From NCBI RefSeq assembly GCF_050003625.1, contig NC_134398.1:105396423-105460422 (forward strand): a stretch of DNA of 64,000 nucleotides, given 5' to 3'. The position numbers and the translations under genes are program-made. The notes below the pieces were generated by a model, which worked only from the letters and a program-made list of their open reading frames with translations, made no database searches and was not told the DNA's origin. Source of the stretch: Haematobia irritans (taxonomy: Eukaryota > Arthropoda > Insecta > Diptera > Muscidae). This document shows, in pieces, positions 23,605-34,625 of this stretch. Every line of letters starts with the position of its first letter. The stretch's first letter is position 1.

Positions 23605-24901
23605 ATCTTTAAGGCTGGTATTAAGTTGGCATTATCGCTCTAAACTAACGCTGTGTTGCCTTTACTTTTCTTTAATAATTCATTTGAAAGAAAATAAAAT
23701 TTTTTAATTGTTTTAGCTGCAAAACTCGAACTTAATGCCCGCTTTTGTATTTGAAGGTGTCCGTCAACTCCTCTCGGATTACTTATTAATAAAGAGGAAC
23801 TAAACTTTGCCTTTATTCATTTTACTATTTAATTTTTCACTATTTCCTCCTTTTTTCATTTTACTGTCCTAACTCTAAAAAGAATATAGTGCCCTTTCGT
23901 TATTTTTATGAAGGTCCCTTTGTAATTTTTGTATATTTTCCACCGTTTTTTGTTTTTTTTTTTTTTAATTTCTTTGGCTGAATATTTTGTGCGTTCCGAT
24001 TTCTATTAACGAACCAAGACAAAAATTGTGCCCATAATGCCAAAATGATAAACAAAAAACATGTCCACACATACATAAAATGCTACTCTCAAGGCGAAAA
24101 CATATGCTGTTTTTTTTTTTTCAAATGTCTATTCTCTTGGTTCTGAATGTCTATTCTCTTTACTTCGAATACTCATTCTAATATTCAAATTAAATAATAT
24201 TTAGACGTAAGCATATCAAATGTTTGGCCTTATCATAAAACAGTTTTCCGAAACAACATTCACAAATAGCTCTCTTTTGATTCTCTCGCCGTGTTATGTT
24301 GATATCTTTCGTCAACCCTTCCGGTTTACATCTCTATTTCTTTCTCTATACTCTCTCTCTCTGAATAAAATACCACAACATATATATATTTACTTGAAAT
24401 TTGTAAATTTATATATGTTTACATTCACACATATACTTTTTATGAAACATTCATGCCCCAAACATAATATATTCTAACATATTAATATATGTGTCCCAAA
24501 CATTTAGTGTTAGCTTAGGAACATTATATGTTTGCACTTAAATATATTGTGTTTAAAAATTGTGCCCGAAACACATTTTGTTTATATCGGAATATATGAA
24601 AAACATATTTTTCTAACAGTGCGAAATGGACTGAACTTTTGGATAAAATATATTTGTTTTTATTGCTAAAATAACAATTTTGTAACAAAAAACTGTTTTT
24701 GGTATAAAAGTTTGAAATTTTGGAAGGTATTCAAAAATTCTAACAAAATAAGAACGCGGAGTCGAGTATAAACATACATAAATAATTTTATAATATACAC
24801 ATAAATTTATTTAGGCGTGGACAGTTTTTTACTAGCATTTAACACCATTTTAAATGCATTTAAAACTTATCGTGTTTTGTACTTAATTTCATTTTTACCT
24901 C

Positions 24902-25038
24902 TAAGGCCGGTATTAAGTTGGCATTTTCGCTCTAAAATTACCCTGTTTTGCCTTTTAATTTTCTTTAATAATTTATTTTAAAGAAAATAAACTTTTTCAA
25001 TTGTTTTAGCTGCAAAACTCGAACTTAATGCCCGCTTA
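24902..25038. mobile_element. Short unit of the TAAGGCCGGTATTAAG MITE family
   Basis: It starts TAAGGCCGGTATTAAG and ends CTCGAACTTAATGCCCGC, an imperfect inverted pair. It is adjacent to the short TATATATA into which the mariner inserted. A sister unit is at 23610-23745. Confidence 0.5.
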
Positions 25039-25048
25039 TATATATATA

Positions 25049-25982
25049 AAGGGTGATTCTTTTGAGGTTAGGATTTTCATGCATTAGTATTTGACAGATC
25101 ACGTGGGATTTCAGACATGGTGTCAAAGAGAAAGATGCTCAGTATGCTTTGACATTTCATCATGAATAGACTTACGATCTGCCACAACGTCGAATTTTCA
25201 GTGAATGGGCCCTAGAAAAGTTGGCAGAAAATCCGCTTTTTTATCGACAAATTTTGTTCAGCGATGAGGCTCATTTCTGGTTGAATGGCTACGTAAATAA
25301 GCAAAATTGCCGCATTTGGAGTGAAGAGCAACCAGAAGCCGTTCAAGAACTGCCCATGCATCCCGAAAAATGCACTGTTTGGTGTGGTTTGTACGCTGGT
25401 GGAATCATTGGACCGTATTTTTTCAAAGATGCTGTTGGACGCAACGTTACGGTGAATGGCGATCGCTATCGTTCGATGCTAACAAACTTTTTGTTGCCAA
25501 AAATGGAAGAACTGAACTTGGTTGACATGTGGTTTCAACAAGATGGCGCTACATGCCACACAGCTCGCGATTCTATGGCCATTTTGAGGGAAAACTTCGG
25601 AGAACAATTCATCTCAAGAAATGGACCGGTAAGTTGGCCACCAAGATCATGCGATTTGACGCCTTTAGACTATTTTTTGTGGGGCTACGTCAAGTCTAAA
25701 GTCTACAGAAATAAGCCAGCAACTATTCCAGCTTTGGAAGACAACATTTCCGAAGAAATTCGGGCTATTCCGGCCGTAATGCTCGAAAAAGTTGCCCAAA
25801 ATTGGACTTTCCGAATGGACCACCTAAGACGCAGCCGCGGTCAACATTTAAATGAAATTATCTTCAAAAAGTAAATGTCATGGACCAATCTAACGTTTCA
25901 AATAAAGAACCGATGAGATTTTGCAAATTTTATGCGTTTTTTTTTTAAAAAAAAGTTATCAAGCTCTTAACAAATCACCCTT
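25049..25982 (+). mobile_element. Internally deleted mariner (copy 3)
   Basis: 934 bp, ends AAGGGTGATT and AATCACCCTT, flanked by TA (25047-25048, 25983-25984). The deletion joins CTTAC to GATCTGCC, different from copy 2 and identical to copy 4. Confidence 0.95.
25221..25874 (+). pseudogene. Mariner transposase remnant, catalytic half
   Basis: 217 residues identical to copy 1 except one Glu-to-Val change in IPAVMLEK. The DNA-binding half is missing and the surviving ATG is out of frame, so it is non-autonomous. The upstream in-frame codons carry a Thr-to-Ala change shared with copy 4. Confidence 0.92.
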
Positions 25983-26059
25983 TATATAGCTGATCCCCAA
26001 TCACACAAAAATTGGTCCATATCGGTTCATAATCATGGTTGCCACTCGAGCCAAAAATA

Positions 26060-26372
26060 ATCTACCAAAATTTTATTTTTATAGAAAACATTGTCAAAAT
26101 GTTATTTCTATAGAAAATGTTTGTCAAAATTTTATTTCTATAGAAAATTTTGTCAAAATTTTATTTCTATAGAATTTTTTTTCCAAATTCTTTTCTGTAG
26201 AAAATTTTGTCAAAATTTTACTTCTATAGAAAATTTTGTCAAAATTTTATTTCTATAGAAAATTTTTTCCAAATTTTATTGCTATAAAAAATTTTTTCCA
26301 AATTTTACTTCTATAGAAAATGTTGTCAAAATTTTATTTTGTCAAAATTTTATTTCTATAGAAACTTTAAAC
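26060..26372. repeat. Array of ~27 bp TTTCTATAGAAAATTTTG units
   Basis: About ten imperfect tandem copies of TTTCTATAGAAAATTTTG followed by TCAAAATTTTA. The same unit occurs at 3520-3690, 4010-4085 and inverted at 61395-61760. Confidence 0.9.
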
Positions 26373-26402
26373 TTAATTATATACGTATTTAATCGTCCTT
26401 TT

Positions 26403-27888
26403 TATACCCTGCTCCACACTGTGGAACAGGGTATTATAAGTTAGTGCATATGTTTGCAACACCCAGAAGGAGACGAGATAGACACATGGTGTCTTTGGCA
26501 AAAATGCTCAGGGTGGGCTCCGTCTGTCCGGGAACACATTTTTGTAATCAAAGTCTAGGTCGCAGTTTTAGTCCAATCGACTTCAAATTTGGCACAAGTA
26601 TGTGTTTTGGCTCAGAATAGATCCCTATTGATTTTGGAAGAAATCGGTTCAGATTTAGATATAGCTCCCATATATATATTTCGCCCGATATGGACTTATA
26701 CGGCCTCAGAAGCCAGAGTTTTACTCTAATTTGCTTAAAATTTTGCACAAGAAGAACAATTAGCACTATAGTCAAGTGTGCCAAATTTTATTGAAATCGG
26801 TTCAGATTTAGATATAGCTCCCATATATATCTTTCGCACGATATGGACTAATACGGTCCCAGAAGCCAGAGTTTTACCCCAATTTGGTTGAAATTTTGCA
26901 CAGAGAGTAGAATTAGCATTGTAGCTATGCGTGCCAAATTTGGTTGAAATCGGTTCAGATTTAGATATAGCTCCCATATATAGCTTTCGCCCGATTTACA
27001 CTCATATGACCACAGAGGCCTATTTTTTGGTCCGATTTAGTTGAAATTTTGCACAGGGAGTAGAATTAGCATTGTAGCTATGCGTGCCAAATTTGGTTGA
27101 AATCGGTTCATATTTAGATATAGCTCCAATATATAGCTTTCGGCCGATTTACACTCATATGACCACAGAGGCCAATTTTTTGCTCCGATTTAGTTGAAAT
27201 TTTGCACAGGGAGTAGAATTAGCATTGTTGCTATGCGTACCAAATGTGGTTGAAATCGGTTCAGATTTAGATATATCTCCCATTTATAGCTTTCGCCCGA
27301 TTTACACTCATATGACCACAGAGGCCAATTTTTAACTCCGATTTAGTTGAAATTTTGCACAGGGATTAGAATTAGCATTGTTGCTATGCGTGCCAAATTT
27401 GTTTGAAATCGGTTCAGATTTAGATATAGCTCCCATATATATGTTTTTCTGATTTCGACAAAAATGGCCAAAATACTAACATTTTCCTTGTAAAATCGCC
27501 ACTGCTTAGTCGAAAAGTTGTAAAAATGACTCTAATTTTCCTAAACTTCTAATACATATATATCGAGCGATAAATCATAAATAAACTTTTTCGAAGTTTC
27601 CTTAAAATTGCTTCAGATTTAAACGTTTCCCATATTTTTTACTAACATTGTGTTCCACCCTAGTGCATTAGCCGACTTAAATTTTGAGTCTATAGATTTT
27701 GTAGAAGTCTATCAAATTCGTTCAGATCGAGTGGTATTTAAATGTATGTATTTGGGACAAACGTTTATATATAGCCCCCAACACATTTGACGGATGTGAT
27801 ATGGTATCGAAAATTTAGATCTACAAAGTGGTGCAGGGTATAATATAGTCGGCTCCACCCGACTTTAGACTTTTCTTACTTGTTTAGT
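26403..27888. mobile_element. Element with TATACCCTGC ends and a ~153 bp tandem array
   Basis: TATACCCTGCTCCAC at 26403 is mirrored by GTGGTGCAGGGTATA ending at 27842. Between them, five to six units of ~153 bp repeat (ATCGGTTCAGATTTAG, ATATAGCTCCCATATAT, GAAATTTTGCACAGG), spaced 153 bp at the positions I could count. Non-coding. Confidence 0.7.
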
Positions 27889-27889
27889 T

Positions 27890-28080
27890 TAATATATACC
27901 ACGTATGGACTATGTTGTATATATTACGGTGTTAGGCAGTTTTAAGATACCTTACCATAGGCAAGTGTTACCGCAACCCAAGTAATTCGATTGTGGATGA
28001 CAGTCTTCTACGAAATTCATGGTGGAGGGTACATAAGCTTCGGCCTGGCCGAACTTACGGCCGTATATACTTGTTTTAAT
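27890..28080 (-). repeat. Terminal block of the ACAAGTATATACGGCCG family
   Basis: On the minus strand it begins AACAAGTATATACGGCCGTA followed by AGTTCGGCC, and ends GTGGTATATATTA. The same block, forward, starts at 60681. It is common in muscoid flies from memory; class uncertain. Confidence 0.65.
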
Positions 28081-28084
28081 TTTA

Positions 28085-28725
28085 TTTTTTTAATTGAAAG
28101 TTAACAACAAGGACAAACCATAATCAAAAAAGGTAATGAAATTCAGAGATGCATTGTTTTGTTACAAGTCCTCATAGTACCACCAAAAACGGAAAAAATG
28201 AAATTTTCACCTGGTTTACAAACTTATGCCAACAAGACGCTAGTCAAAATTCAAAATTTCATTTTTTGAGTTGAATACTAACAAAAATTATAAAATACAA
28301 ATAAAAACGAAATAAAATTCGGAGATATATTTTTTATTACAAGCAGAGATGGTGCGAGTAGCTAATTTTGGGGTTTCTACTGTCAAAAAGTTGGAAACGT
28401 TGAAAATGTCATATACTTGTATAAAACGTAAAAAACGTAGTAAATGTCAAAAATACTTACAGGATCCTTAGATTTGATTTCAAACTCTTTGTCAATAAGA
28501 CAATATTTTGAAGCAATTGCATTTTAGAAATTTTTATATAATAACATTTTGTTACATTTTACTCAAAAGTAAATTGTAATTTTTTTTCAGAGAATCTGGG
28601 ATTTGAAAAACGCCTGAATGCAACTCGTTTTCAAATATTTGAAACTGTGAAAATCGTTGTAGCAAAATACAAACCACTTTGATTTATATTTATATACAAC
28701 CCCGAGTTTCATATAACTTTCAATC
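28085..28725. repeat. ~190 bp repeat units, diverged
   Basis: Recurring phrases: AAAATTTCAC or GAAATTTTCACCTG, TTTACAAACTT, GAATACTAACAA, ACGAAATAAAATTCGGAGA, TTACAAGTCCTCA. More units follow at 29556-29945, and single ones at 12590, 14690, 46340. Confidence 0.65.
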
Positions 28726-28727
28726 AA

Positions 28728-29029
28728 ACACCAAAAAGTTTTTTTAACGATGGATTATCGTTTCACAGTGGACTGAATAGTCTAAGGCTATGGTCACACT
28801 AGGCAAATATTTGACCAAAATGAGTGTCAAACATTTTTCCAGAACCATTTTCAAATTATCTGGATATCGGTTTTGGAAAATAATTCTACCATGATGTTAA
28901 TTATGCAATATGAGCTAAAAATGTTTGGTGGTTTGGCTGGTTTCTCTTTTGATTTCTGTCAAATATTTGCCCAGTGTGATCATACCGTAAGTGAGCCTGA
29001 AATATCGGTTGCCACTATACCTAACCTAA
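28728..29029 (+). mobile_element. Deleted SINE copy split by a MITE
   Basis: 28728-28785 has the SINE pieces CACCAAAAAGTTTTTTT, GATGGATTATC and GTGGACTGAATAGTC; 28988-29029 has GTGAGCCTGAAATATCGG and ACCTAACCTAA. The SINE middle is missing and its tail is interrupted by the MITE at 28786. Confidence 0.8.
28786..28987. mobile_element. 202 bp MITE with TATGGTCACACT termini, TAA duplication
   Basis: GGCTATGGTCACACTAGGC at the left is matched by the inverse of GCCCAGTGTGATCATACCG at the right, with AAATATTTGAC next to each. TAA flanks both sides (28783-28785, 28988-28990) in what was the SINE's AGTCTAAGTGAG. A 3 bp TAA duplication suggests PIF/Harbinger. Confidence 0.8.
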
Positions 29030-29265
29030 ACTTATTATACTAGACACTTTTTCTATAAGAAAAAGACATTCCTAAATAGAAAAATTCTAAAGAAGTTTTA
29101 AATAAGTGGTTCTAAAAAGTTATACTTTACAAATTTTTATATTGTCAAAAACTACGTATGTTACGAAGGTTTACGACGTTTGGTAAAATACGTCGTAAAT
29201 GTATGTTAAATACCTTACAGTTTACGATAGACAATCTCTGGTTAAAAGTCCTCAAAATACCACCA

Positions 29266-29553
29266 CACACACAAAAAAAAATTCTGATTCAATCACGAAA
29301 TTAATTGATCCAATTAATTTGTTAATTGAAATGTCTTCAATCACAGAAATGATAGTATCAATTAAAAAATTAATTGACAGTCAATTAAAAAATTAATTGA
29401 TCCAATTAAAAAATTAATTGATACTATTAATTTGTGTGATTGATTTTTATTTCAATTAAAAAAATTGTTGATTCAATTAAATTTTTAATTGAATATTTTT
29501 TAAAACTCAATTAAAATTTTAATTGGAAAAATTTTCGTGATTTTTTTTCTGTG
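29266..29553. mobile_element. 288 bp element of palindrome family 1 (CACACAAAAAAA ends)
   Basis: It starts CACACAAAAAAAAATTC and ends GATTTTTTTTCTGTG. CA flanks both ends; the empty site ACCACCATGATGG is seen at about 29785. The interior is made of ATTGATTCAATTAA-like words, many of them palindromic. Confidence 0.75.
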
Positions 29554-29555
29554 CA

Positions 29556-29945
29556 TGATGGCCAAAAAGGGGCAAAAATTGAAATTTTCACCTGTTTTAC
29601 AAACTTTTTTTTGAATTGAATACTAACATCACATACAAACAAAATAAAATTCAGAGATTTAGTTTTTTGTAACAAAATTAGAAAATCGTTATTTTTTGAA
29701 TTGAATACTAACAAAAACTATAAAACAAAAATAAAAACGAAATGAAATTCGGAGATACATTTTTTGTTACAGGTCCTCAAAATACCACCATGATGGCCAA
29801 AAAGAAGGAAAATTCAAATTTTCACCTGTTTTACAAACTTTTGCAAAAATGACGGTACTTTTTCAAAATTTTATTTTTTCATAATTGAGAGTTAACAACA
29901 AGTACAAACCAAATTCAAACAAGTATATACAGCAGAAATTCGGCC
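29556..29945. repeat. ~190 bp repeat units, two more copies
   Basis: GATGGCCAAAAAG, GAAATTTTCACCTG, TTTACAAACTTTT, GAATACTAACA and TTCGGAGATACATTTTTTGTTACA recur at ~190 bp. They are continuous with 28085-28725 apart from insertions. Confidence 0.65.
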
Positions 29946-30823
29946 GGGCCGAATCTTAAATACCCACACTGTTAGAAAAATATATTTTTCATATGATCCG
30001 ATATAAACAAAATGTGTTTCGGGCACAATTTTTAAACACAATATATTTATGTGCAAACATGTAATGTTCCTAAACTAACACTAAATGTTTGTGACACATA
30101 TGTTAATATGTTAGAATATATTATGTTTGGGGCATGAATGTTTCGTAAAAATAATATGTGTGAATGTAAACATATATAAATTAACAAATTTCGAGTAAAC
30201 ATATATATGTTGTGATATTTTATTCAGAGAGCGACAGAAAGAGAGTGTAGAGAAAGAAATAGAGGTGGAAACCGGAAGAAAGAAAGAAAACGAAAGATAT
30301 AAACATAACAAAGCGAGAGAATGAAAAGAGAACAATTTCTGTGAAACCGCTTGTATGTTGTTTTGGAAAACTGTTTTATGATAAGGCCAAAAATTTGATA
30401 TGTTTAAGTCTAAATATTATTTAATTTGAATATTAGAATGAGTATTGGGAGTAAAGAAAATAAACATACGCAACCAAGAGAATAGACATTTGAAAAAAAA
30501 CAGCATGTGTTTTCCCCGTGAGAGCAGCATTTAAAATTAAACAATATTTGTTTAAAAAATTAATGTGATCGTAGCCATAAGAAACAACAACTGTGATAGC
30601 TTAAGTTAACTTTCGGATTATTTGTACCATTATTTAAAATTTGTGTTTAATGTTGTGTTGTAATAGTGACGTTACACTTAGAATAATAATTTATACAATA
30701 TGACGAAAGATTAAATGTAAGTTTTTCATAGAAAATTATGGTTCAATCATAAGCCAAAAGTAAAAATATTGTTCTTTTTTCGTATATTTTATTGTCGTTG
30801 CCAGATTTCAATAAAGTAAATCC

Positions 30824-30852
30824 CTGAGGAAGATGGAAATCCCCATCGAAAC
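30824..30852 (+). other. Hammerhead-like core motif (weak)
   Basis: CTGAGGA is followed by a possible stem (GATGG 30832-30836 with CCATC 30843-30847) and GAAAC. This is the order of the hammerhead core CUGANGA, stem II, GAAA. One extra A breaks the canonical stem II start, and I could not find a convincing stem I/III pair. The same phrase occurs in 3' regions of some retroelements. Confidence 0.25.
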
Positions 30853-30939
30853 GTAGGATAAAAATATGAAATAAATAATTTTTTATTTGCATATACTCAT
30901 GACCTTGAAAGCCTGACTAGAAATTCTAGAAATCATATA

Positions 30940-31339
30940 AAAAAAAATTAATTGATTTAATTTGAAAATTTCAATTAATTTTTTCATTGATTCAATTAAA
31001 AATTTAATTGATGTTGATTGCAAAACTCAATTATTTTTTTGTTTTAAAATGGTAACTATTTTCAATTACTTTCTAATCTGACTTTGTGTTTTAGTTTGAT
31101 AAAAAAATATATATTTTGAAATAATTTTCTATTTAAAAACATCCATCACTTTTTTTACTGACTTAGTCTTCCAAGTTTGATTAAAATGTTAATCGAATCA
31201 ATTTCAATCATATACTTAATTAACTTAAGGTTTCTATCTTGATTAAAAAGTTATTTGTATCAATTAAATTATTAATTGAAAAAAAATTTCAATTTCAATC
31301 AACTTTTTAATTGGAAATATTTTGGTGATTTTTTTCTGT
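30940..31339. mobile_element. Palindrome family 1 element, left boundary unclear
   Basis: TTAATTGATTTAATT and related words fill 400 bp; the right end GATTTTTTTCTGTG is followed by TA. The left end lacks the CACACA start. Confidence 0.5.
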
Positions 31340-32313
31340 GTATGCACGGATGAAAAAGACTGTTTTTCAAATGTTTGGCTATAAACATTATATGTTTGGA
31401 ACACAAATTTTTAAACACAATATTTTTGAGTGCAAGCATATAATGTTCATAAACTAGCATAACATGTTTGGGACATATATGTTAATATGTTAGAACATAT
31501 TATGTTTGGGACATAAAATGTTTGTAAATATAATAAGCTTGGATGCAAACATATATTAATTTAGAAATAGCCTATAAACATATATGTGTTAAGTAGCTTG
31601 GAGCGCTATTTAACAGGGAGCGATATTGAATTAAGTTGGTGGTTGTTGCTTGTTATTACAAAATTAACATTTTATTTTTCCTTGGGCAATTGATCAGCTA
31701 CTTCTTTGATCCTTACAAAGTGTGTGGACCGCTGTTCGAATCCCCGTCCGGCAAAAGGTAAAATTAAAATAAAAAAAATTGAATAATTTCTTCTACAATG
31801 TTTGTATTACAGAAAAAGGTGCTAAGAACTAAAAAATCTCGTGGAAGTGAGAAAGATGTCGAGGAATATACAATTGGGCAGAAACAAAATTTTGAGCATT
31901 CAGGTCGAAAACATATGTTGTTAGCACCTATATTACATGTTTATTTTCATAATTCATTATGATTGTAAATAAATAAATAAATAAATAAAATTTTGAGCAC
32001 AATATTGTTTGGGAGAATTTTTTTTAAGCATATAATATTTTTGGGTGCAAAATGCTTCCAAACATATTATATGGTCACATAATAACATATTGTTTTTTGG
32101 AAGACAACATTATTGAATTTGGATGCAAAAATACAAAATGTTTGGAACTTAGACTACCCAAACATATATTGTTTAGACCAATATGCTTTCAAACATATTA
32201 TATATTGGTAGAGATCAAACATATAAATGTTTGGGCAATACTCAAAAATGTATATGCTGGAAGCAAAATATGTTTGGGAGTATATGTTACAGAAGCGATT
32301 TTTTGTGAGGGTG

Positions 32314-33284
32314 TGGGTATTCTTGGTTCGTTAAAAGAAATCGGAACGTACGAGGAGTAAGTCAAAATATTCAGGCAAAGGAAATTAAAAAAACGGTAGA
32401 AAATATACGAAAATTACAAAGGGATCTTCATAATAATAACGAAAGGGCACTATACTCTTTTTAGAGTTGGGACAGTAAAATGAAAAAAGAAGGAAATAGT
32501 GAAAAATTAAACAGTAAAATGTATAAAAACAAAGCTTAGTTCCTCTTTATTAATAAGTAGTCTAAGAGGAGTTGGCGGGCACCTTCAAATATAAAAGCCG
32601 ACATTAAGTTCGAGTTTTGCAGATAAAACAATTGAAAAAGAATTATTAAAGAAAAGTTAAAGACAAAATGGTGTAATTTTAGAGCGATAATGCCAACTTA
32701 ATACCGTCCTTAATGGTCAAAATGAAATTAAGTACAAAACCCGATATGTTTTAAATGCATTTAAAATTGTGTTAAATGCTGGTAAAAAACTGTTCACGCC
32801 TAAATAAATGTATGTGTATATTATAAAATTATTTATGTATGCTTATACTCGACTCCACGTTCTTCTTTTGTTAGTACTTTTGAATTCCTTCCAAAATTTC
32901 ATACTTTTATACCAAAAACAGTTTTTTTGTTACAAAATAATTATTTTTGCAATAAAAAATAATATTTTATCCAAAAGCTCAGTCCATTTCGTTTATATCA
33001 TGCCCTGTTTCTGACTATAAATCTTTAGTAACCCACATTTCGAAGTTTCATTACAAAAATTTTGTATAAATGTGTAAATAAAAAAAAATAAATAAATAAA
33101 AAAATTGGTGTTCGGTCGGAGCAGGGATTGAACCCACGACCCTTTGCATGCAAGGCAGACATGCTAACCACTGCTCCACGTGGCCAAAAAATGTATGTTT
33201 CTGTTAAATAATGTTATGTTTGCATGGGCTCGTGGGCGCTGCAAACTATGGTATATAAATGTAACTTATAACGATAATTGTCTA
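32314..33284 (-). repeat. Composite tRNA-bearing repeat, inverted
   Basis: Same blocks as 1-1068 in reverse order: the CTAAAAAGAG-type block, a MITE unit (32577-32714), the A/T-rich segment, module X (33109-33185) and the CGTGGGCGCTGCAAAC end. No coding sequence. Confidence 0.7.
33109..33185 (-). other. tRNA-like pol III module X
   Basis: The minus strand reads GGCCACGTGGAGCAGTGGTT, then TGCCTTGCATGCAAAGG and GGTTCAATCCC. It faces away from module Y at 33558. Confidence 0.6.
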
Positions 33285-33540
33285 CACACAAAAAAATTGA
33301 CTTTTAAAAAATATTCAATTAAAAATTTAATTGATTCAACAAATTTTTTAATTAAAACAAAAATCAATCACAAAAATAACACTATCAATTAATTTTTTAA
33401 TTGGATCAATTAACTTTTTAATTGACCTTCAATTAATTTTTTAATTGATACTATCATTTCTGTGATTGAAGACATTTCAATTAAAAATTAATTGGATCAA
33501 TTAATTTCGTGATTGAATCAGAAAAAAAATTTTTTGTGTG
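33285..33540. mobile_element. 256 bp element of palindrome family 1
   Basis: It starts CACACAAAAAAATTGAC and ends AAATTTTTTGTGTG, flanked by TA (33283-33284, 33541-33542). The empty site GTCTACTGGTGAC, as its inverse, is present near 34430. The body is TCAATTAATTGA-like words. Confidence 0.9.
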
Positions 33541-33557
33541 TACTGGTGACTATAACA

Positions 33558-33912
33558 GCTACGTAGCCCAGTAGATTACAAACTGTATGGTCCTCGGTTC
33601 GATTTTCCGTCCAGGCGAAAGGTAAAATTTATAAAATTGAACAATTTCTTCAACAATATTTGTATTACAGAAAAAGGTGCCAAGAACTAAAAAATTTCGT
33701 GGACGTGAAAATTATGTGAGGGAATGAGCACAATCTTCTTTGGGGTGAAAATTCTTCTAAGCATATGGCATTTTTGGGCTCCAAATGCTTCCAAACATGT
33801 AATATGTTCACATAAAACAAACATAATAATGTTTCGCAATATCCAATAATATATGTGCTTCCTGCAAAATATGTTTGGAACATATGTTAGAGAAGCGATT
33901 TTTTTGAGGGTG
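33558..33912 (+). repeat. tRNA-like module Y and family 3 end block
   Basis: Module Y (33558-33622) has lost about 12 bp in its A-box region. It is followed by the mariner empty site (TTTGTATTACAG) and the family 3 end with ATGTTTGGAACATATG and GATTTTTTTGAGGGTG. Confidence 0.6.
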
Positions 33913-34076
33913 CACCACCATGAATCAAATATTAGGGTTTCCTGCGCCGACCGAACCAATTTTTTTTTATTTTACAAATTTATATTTATACTACTCGTAT
34001 ACTAAATTTTTATAATGAATCTTCGAAATGTGGGTTATTAAAGATTTACAGTCAGAATCAGTGCTTGATATAAACG
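33913..34076. repeat. Fragment of the composite repeat
   Basis: GCGCCGACCGAACC, a T-run, then ATGTGGGTTATTAAAG and CTTGATATAAACG match the composite repeat. It is cut by the family 3 end at 34077. Confidence 0.55.
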
Positions 34077-34498
34077 CACCCTAAAAAAACGCTTCTCTAG
34101 CATATGTTCCAAACATATTTTGAAGGAAGCACATATATTATTGGATACTGCCGAAACATTAATATGTTTGTTTTATGATAACATATTATACGTTTGGAAG
34201 CACTTTGAGCCCAAAAATATTATATGTTTGGCAGAATTTTCCCCAAAGAAGATTGTGCTCATTCCCTAACATAATTTTCACTTCCACGAAATTTTTTAGT
34301 TCTTGGCACCTTTTTCTGTAATACAAATAATGTGGAAGAAATTTTACCTTTCGCCTGAACGGAGAATCGAACCGAGGTCCATACAATTTGTAAGCCAACA
34401 CACTATACACTGGGCTACGTAGCTGTTATAGTCACCAGTAGACAATTATCGTTATAAGTTACATTTATATAGCATAGTTTGCAGCGCCCATGCAAACA
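34077..34498 (-). repeat. Inverted family 3 end block with tRNA-like module Y
   Basis: It begins CACCCTAAAAAAACGC and runs through GCATATGTTCCAAACAT. Module Y lies on the minus strand at 34352-34424 (GAATCGAACC as inverted B-box). It ends at the LINE insertion site GCAAACATAACATT. Confidence 0.6.
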
Positions 34499-34625
34499 TA
34501 ACATTATTTATTCATTATTATTATTCAACCGTCGAACTGAACGGACGTGTTTTCTAATAGCGGAGTATTTCATCGTAATAAGTACTTATTACGAATTTCA
34601 CGTGTGGTGGAAATAATAAACCACC

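Larger units (their letters stand above)
23075..25984 (+). repeat. 2.9 kb duplicated block, copy 1 (partner 39901-42816)
   Basis: From the end of the LINE tail (TAACATTATTTAAAAG) to the right end of the mariner, this block is almost identical to 39901-42816; differences seen are a few substitutions, homopolymer changes and a short deletion near 39980. Both copies contain module X, a perfect hairpin, the composite repeat, a TCTCTC tract, palindrome family 3 sequence and the same deleted mariner. Confidence 0.93.
29967..32313. mobile_element. Second large copy of palindrome family 3
   Basis: It starts CACTGTTAGAAAAATAT and ends TTTTTTGTGAGGGTG. It is full of ATGTTTGGAACATAT-like words. It contains a TCTCTC-type tract, a block with a possible ribozyme-like motif (30824) and a family 1 element (30940-31340). 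The host repeat continues at 32314. Confidence 0.5.

Noticed and set aside
24220..24477. 85-codon ORF in the duplicated block (also 41047-41310)
   Set aside because: It spans a TCTCTC tract and palindrome family 3 sequence; indels between the two copies change its length, and composition is AT-driven.
29266..29553. Single tandem-repeat satellite interpretation of the TCAATTAATTGA-rich blocks
   Set aside because: Clear termini, 2 bp flanking duplications and visible empty sites show that they are inserted elements.
7287..34433. Genuine tRNA genes at the tRNA-like modules
   Set aside because: Arms do not pair well, boxes are degenerate, and every module sits in the same repeated context, so they are repeat-borne pol III heads.
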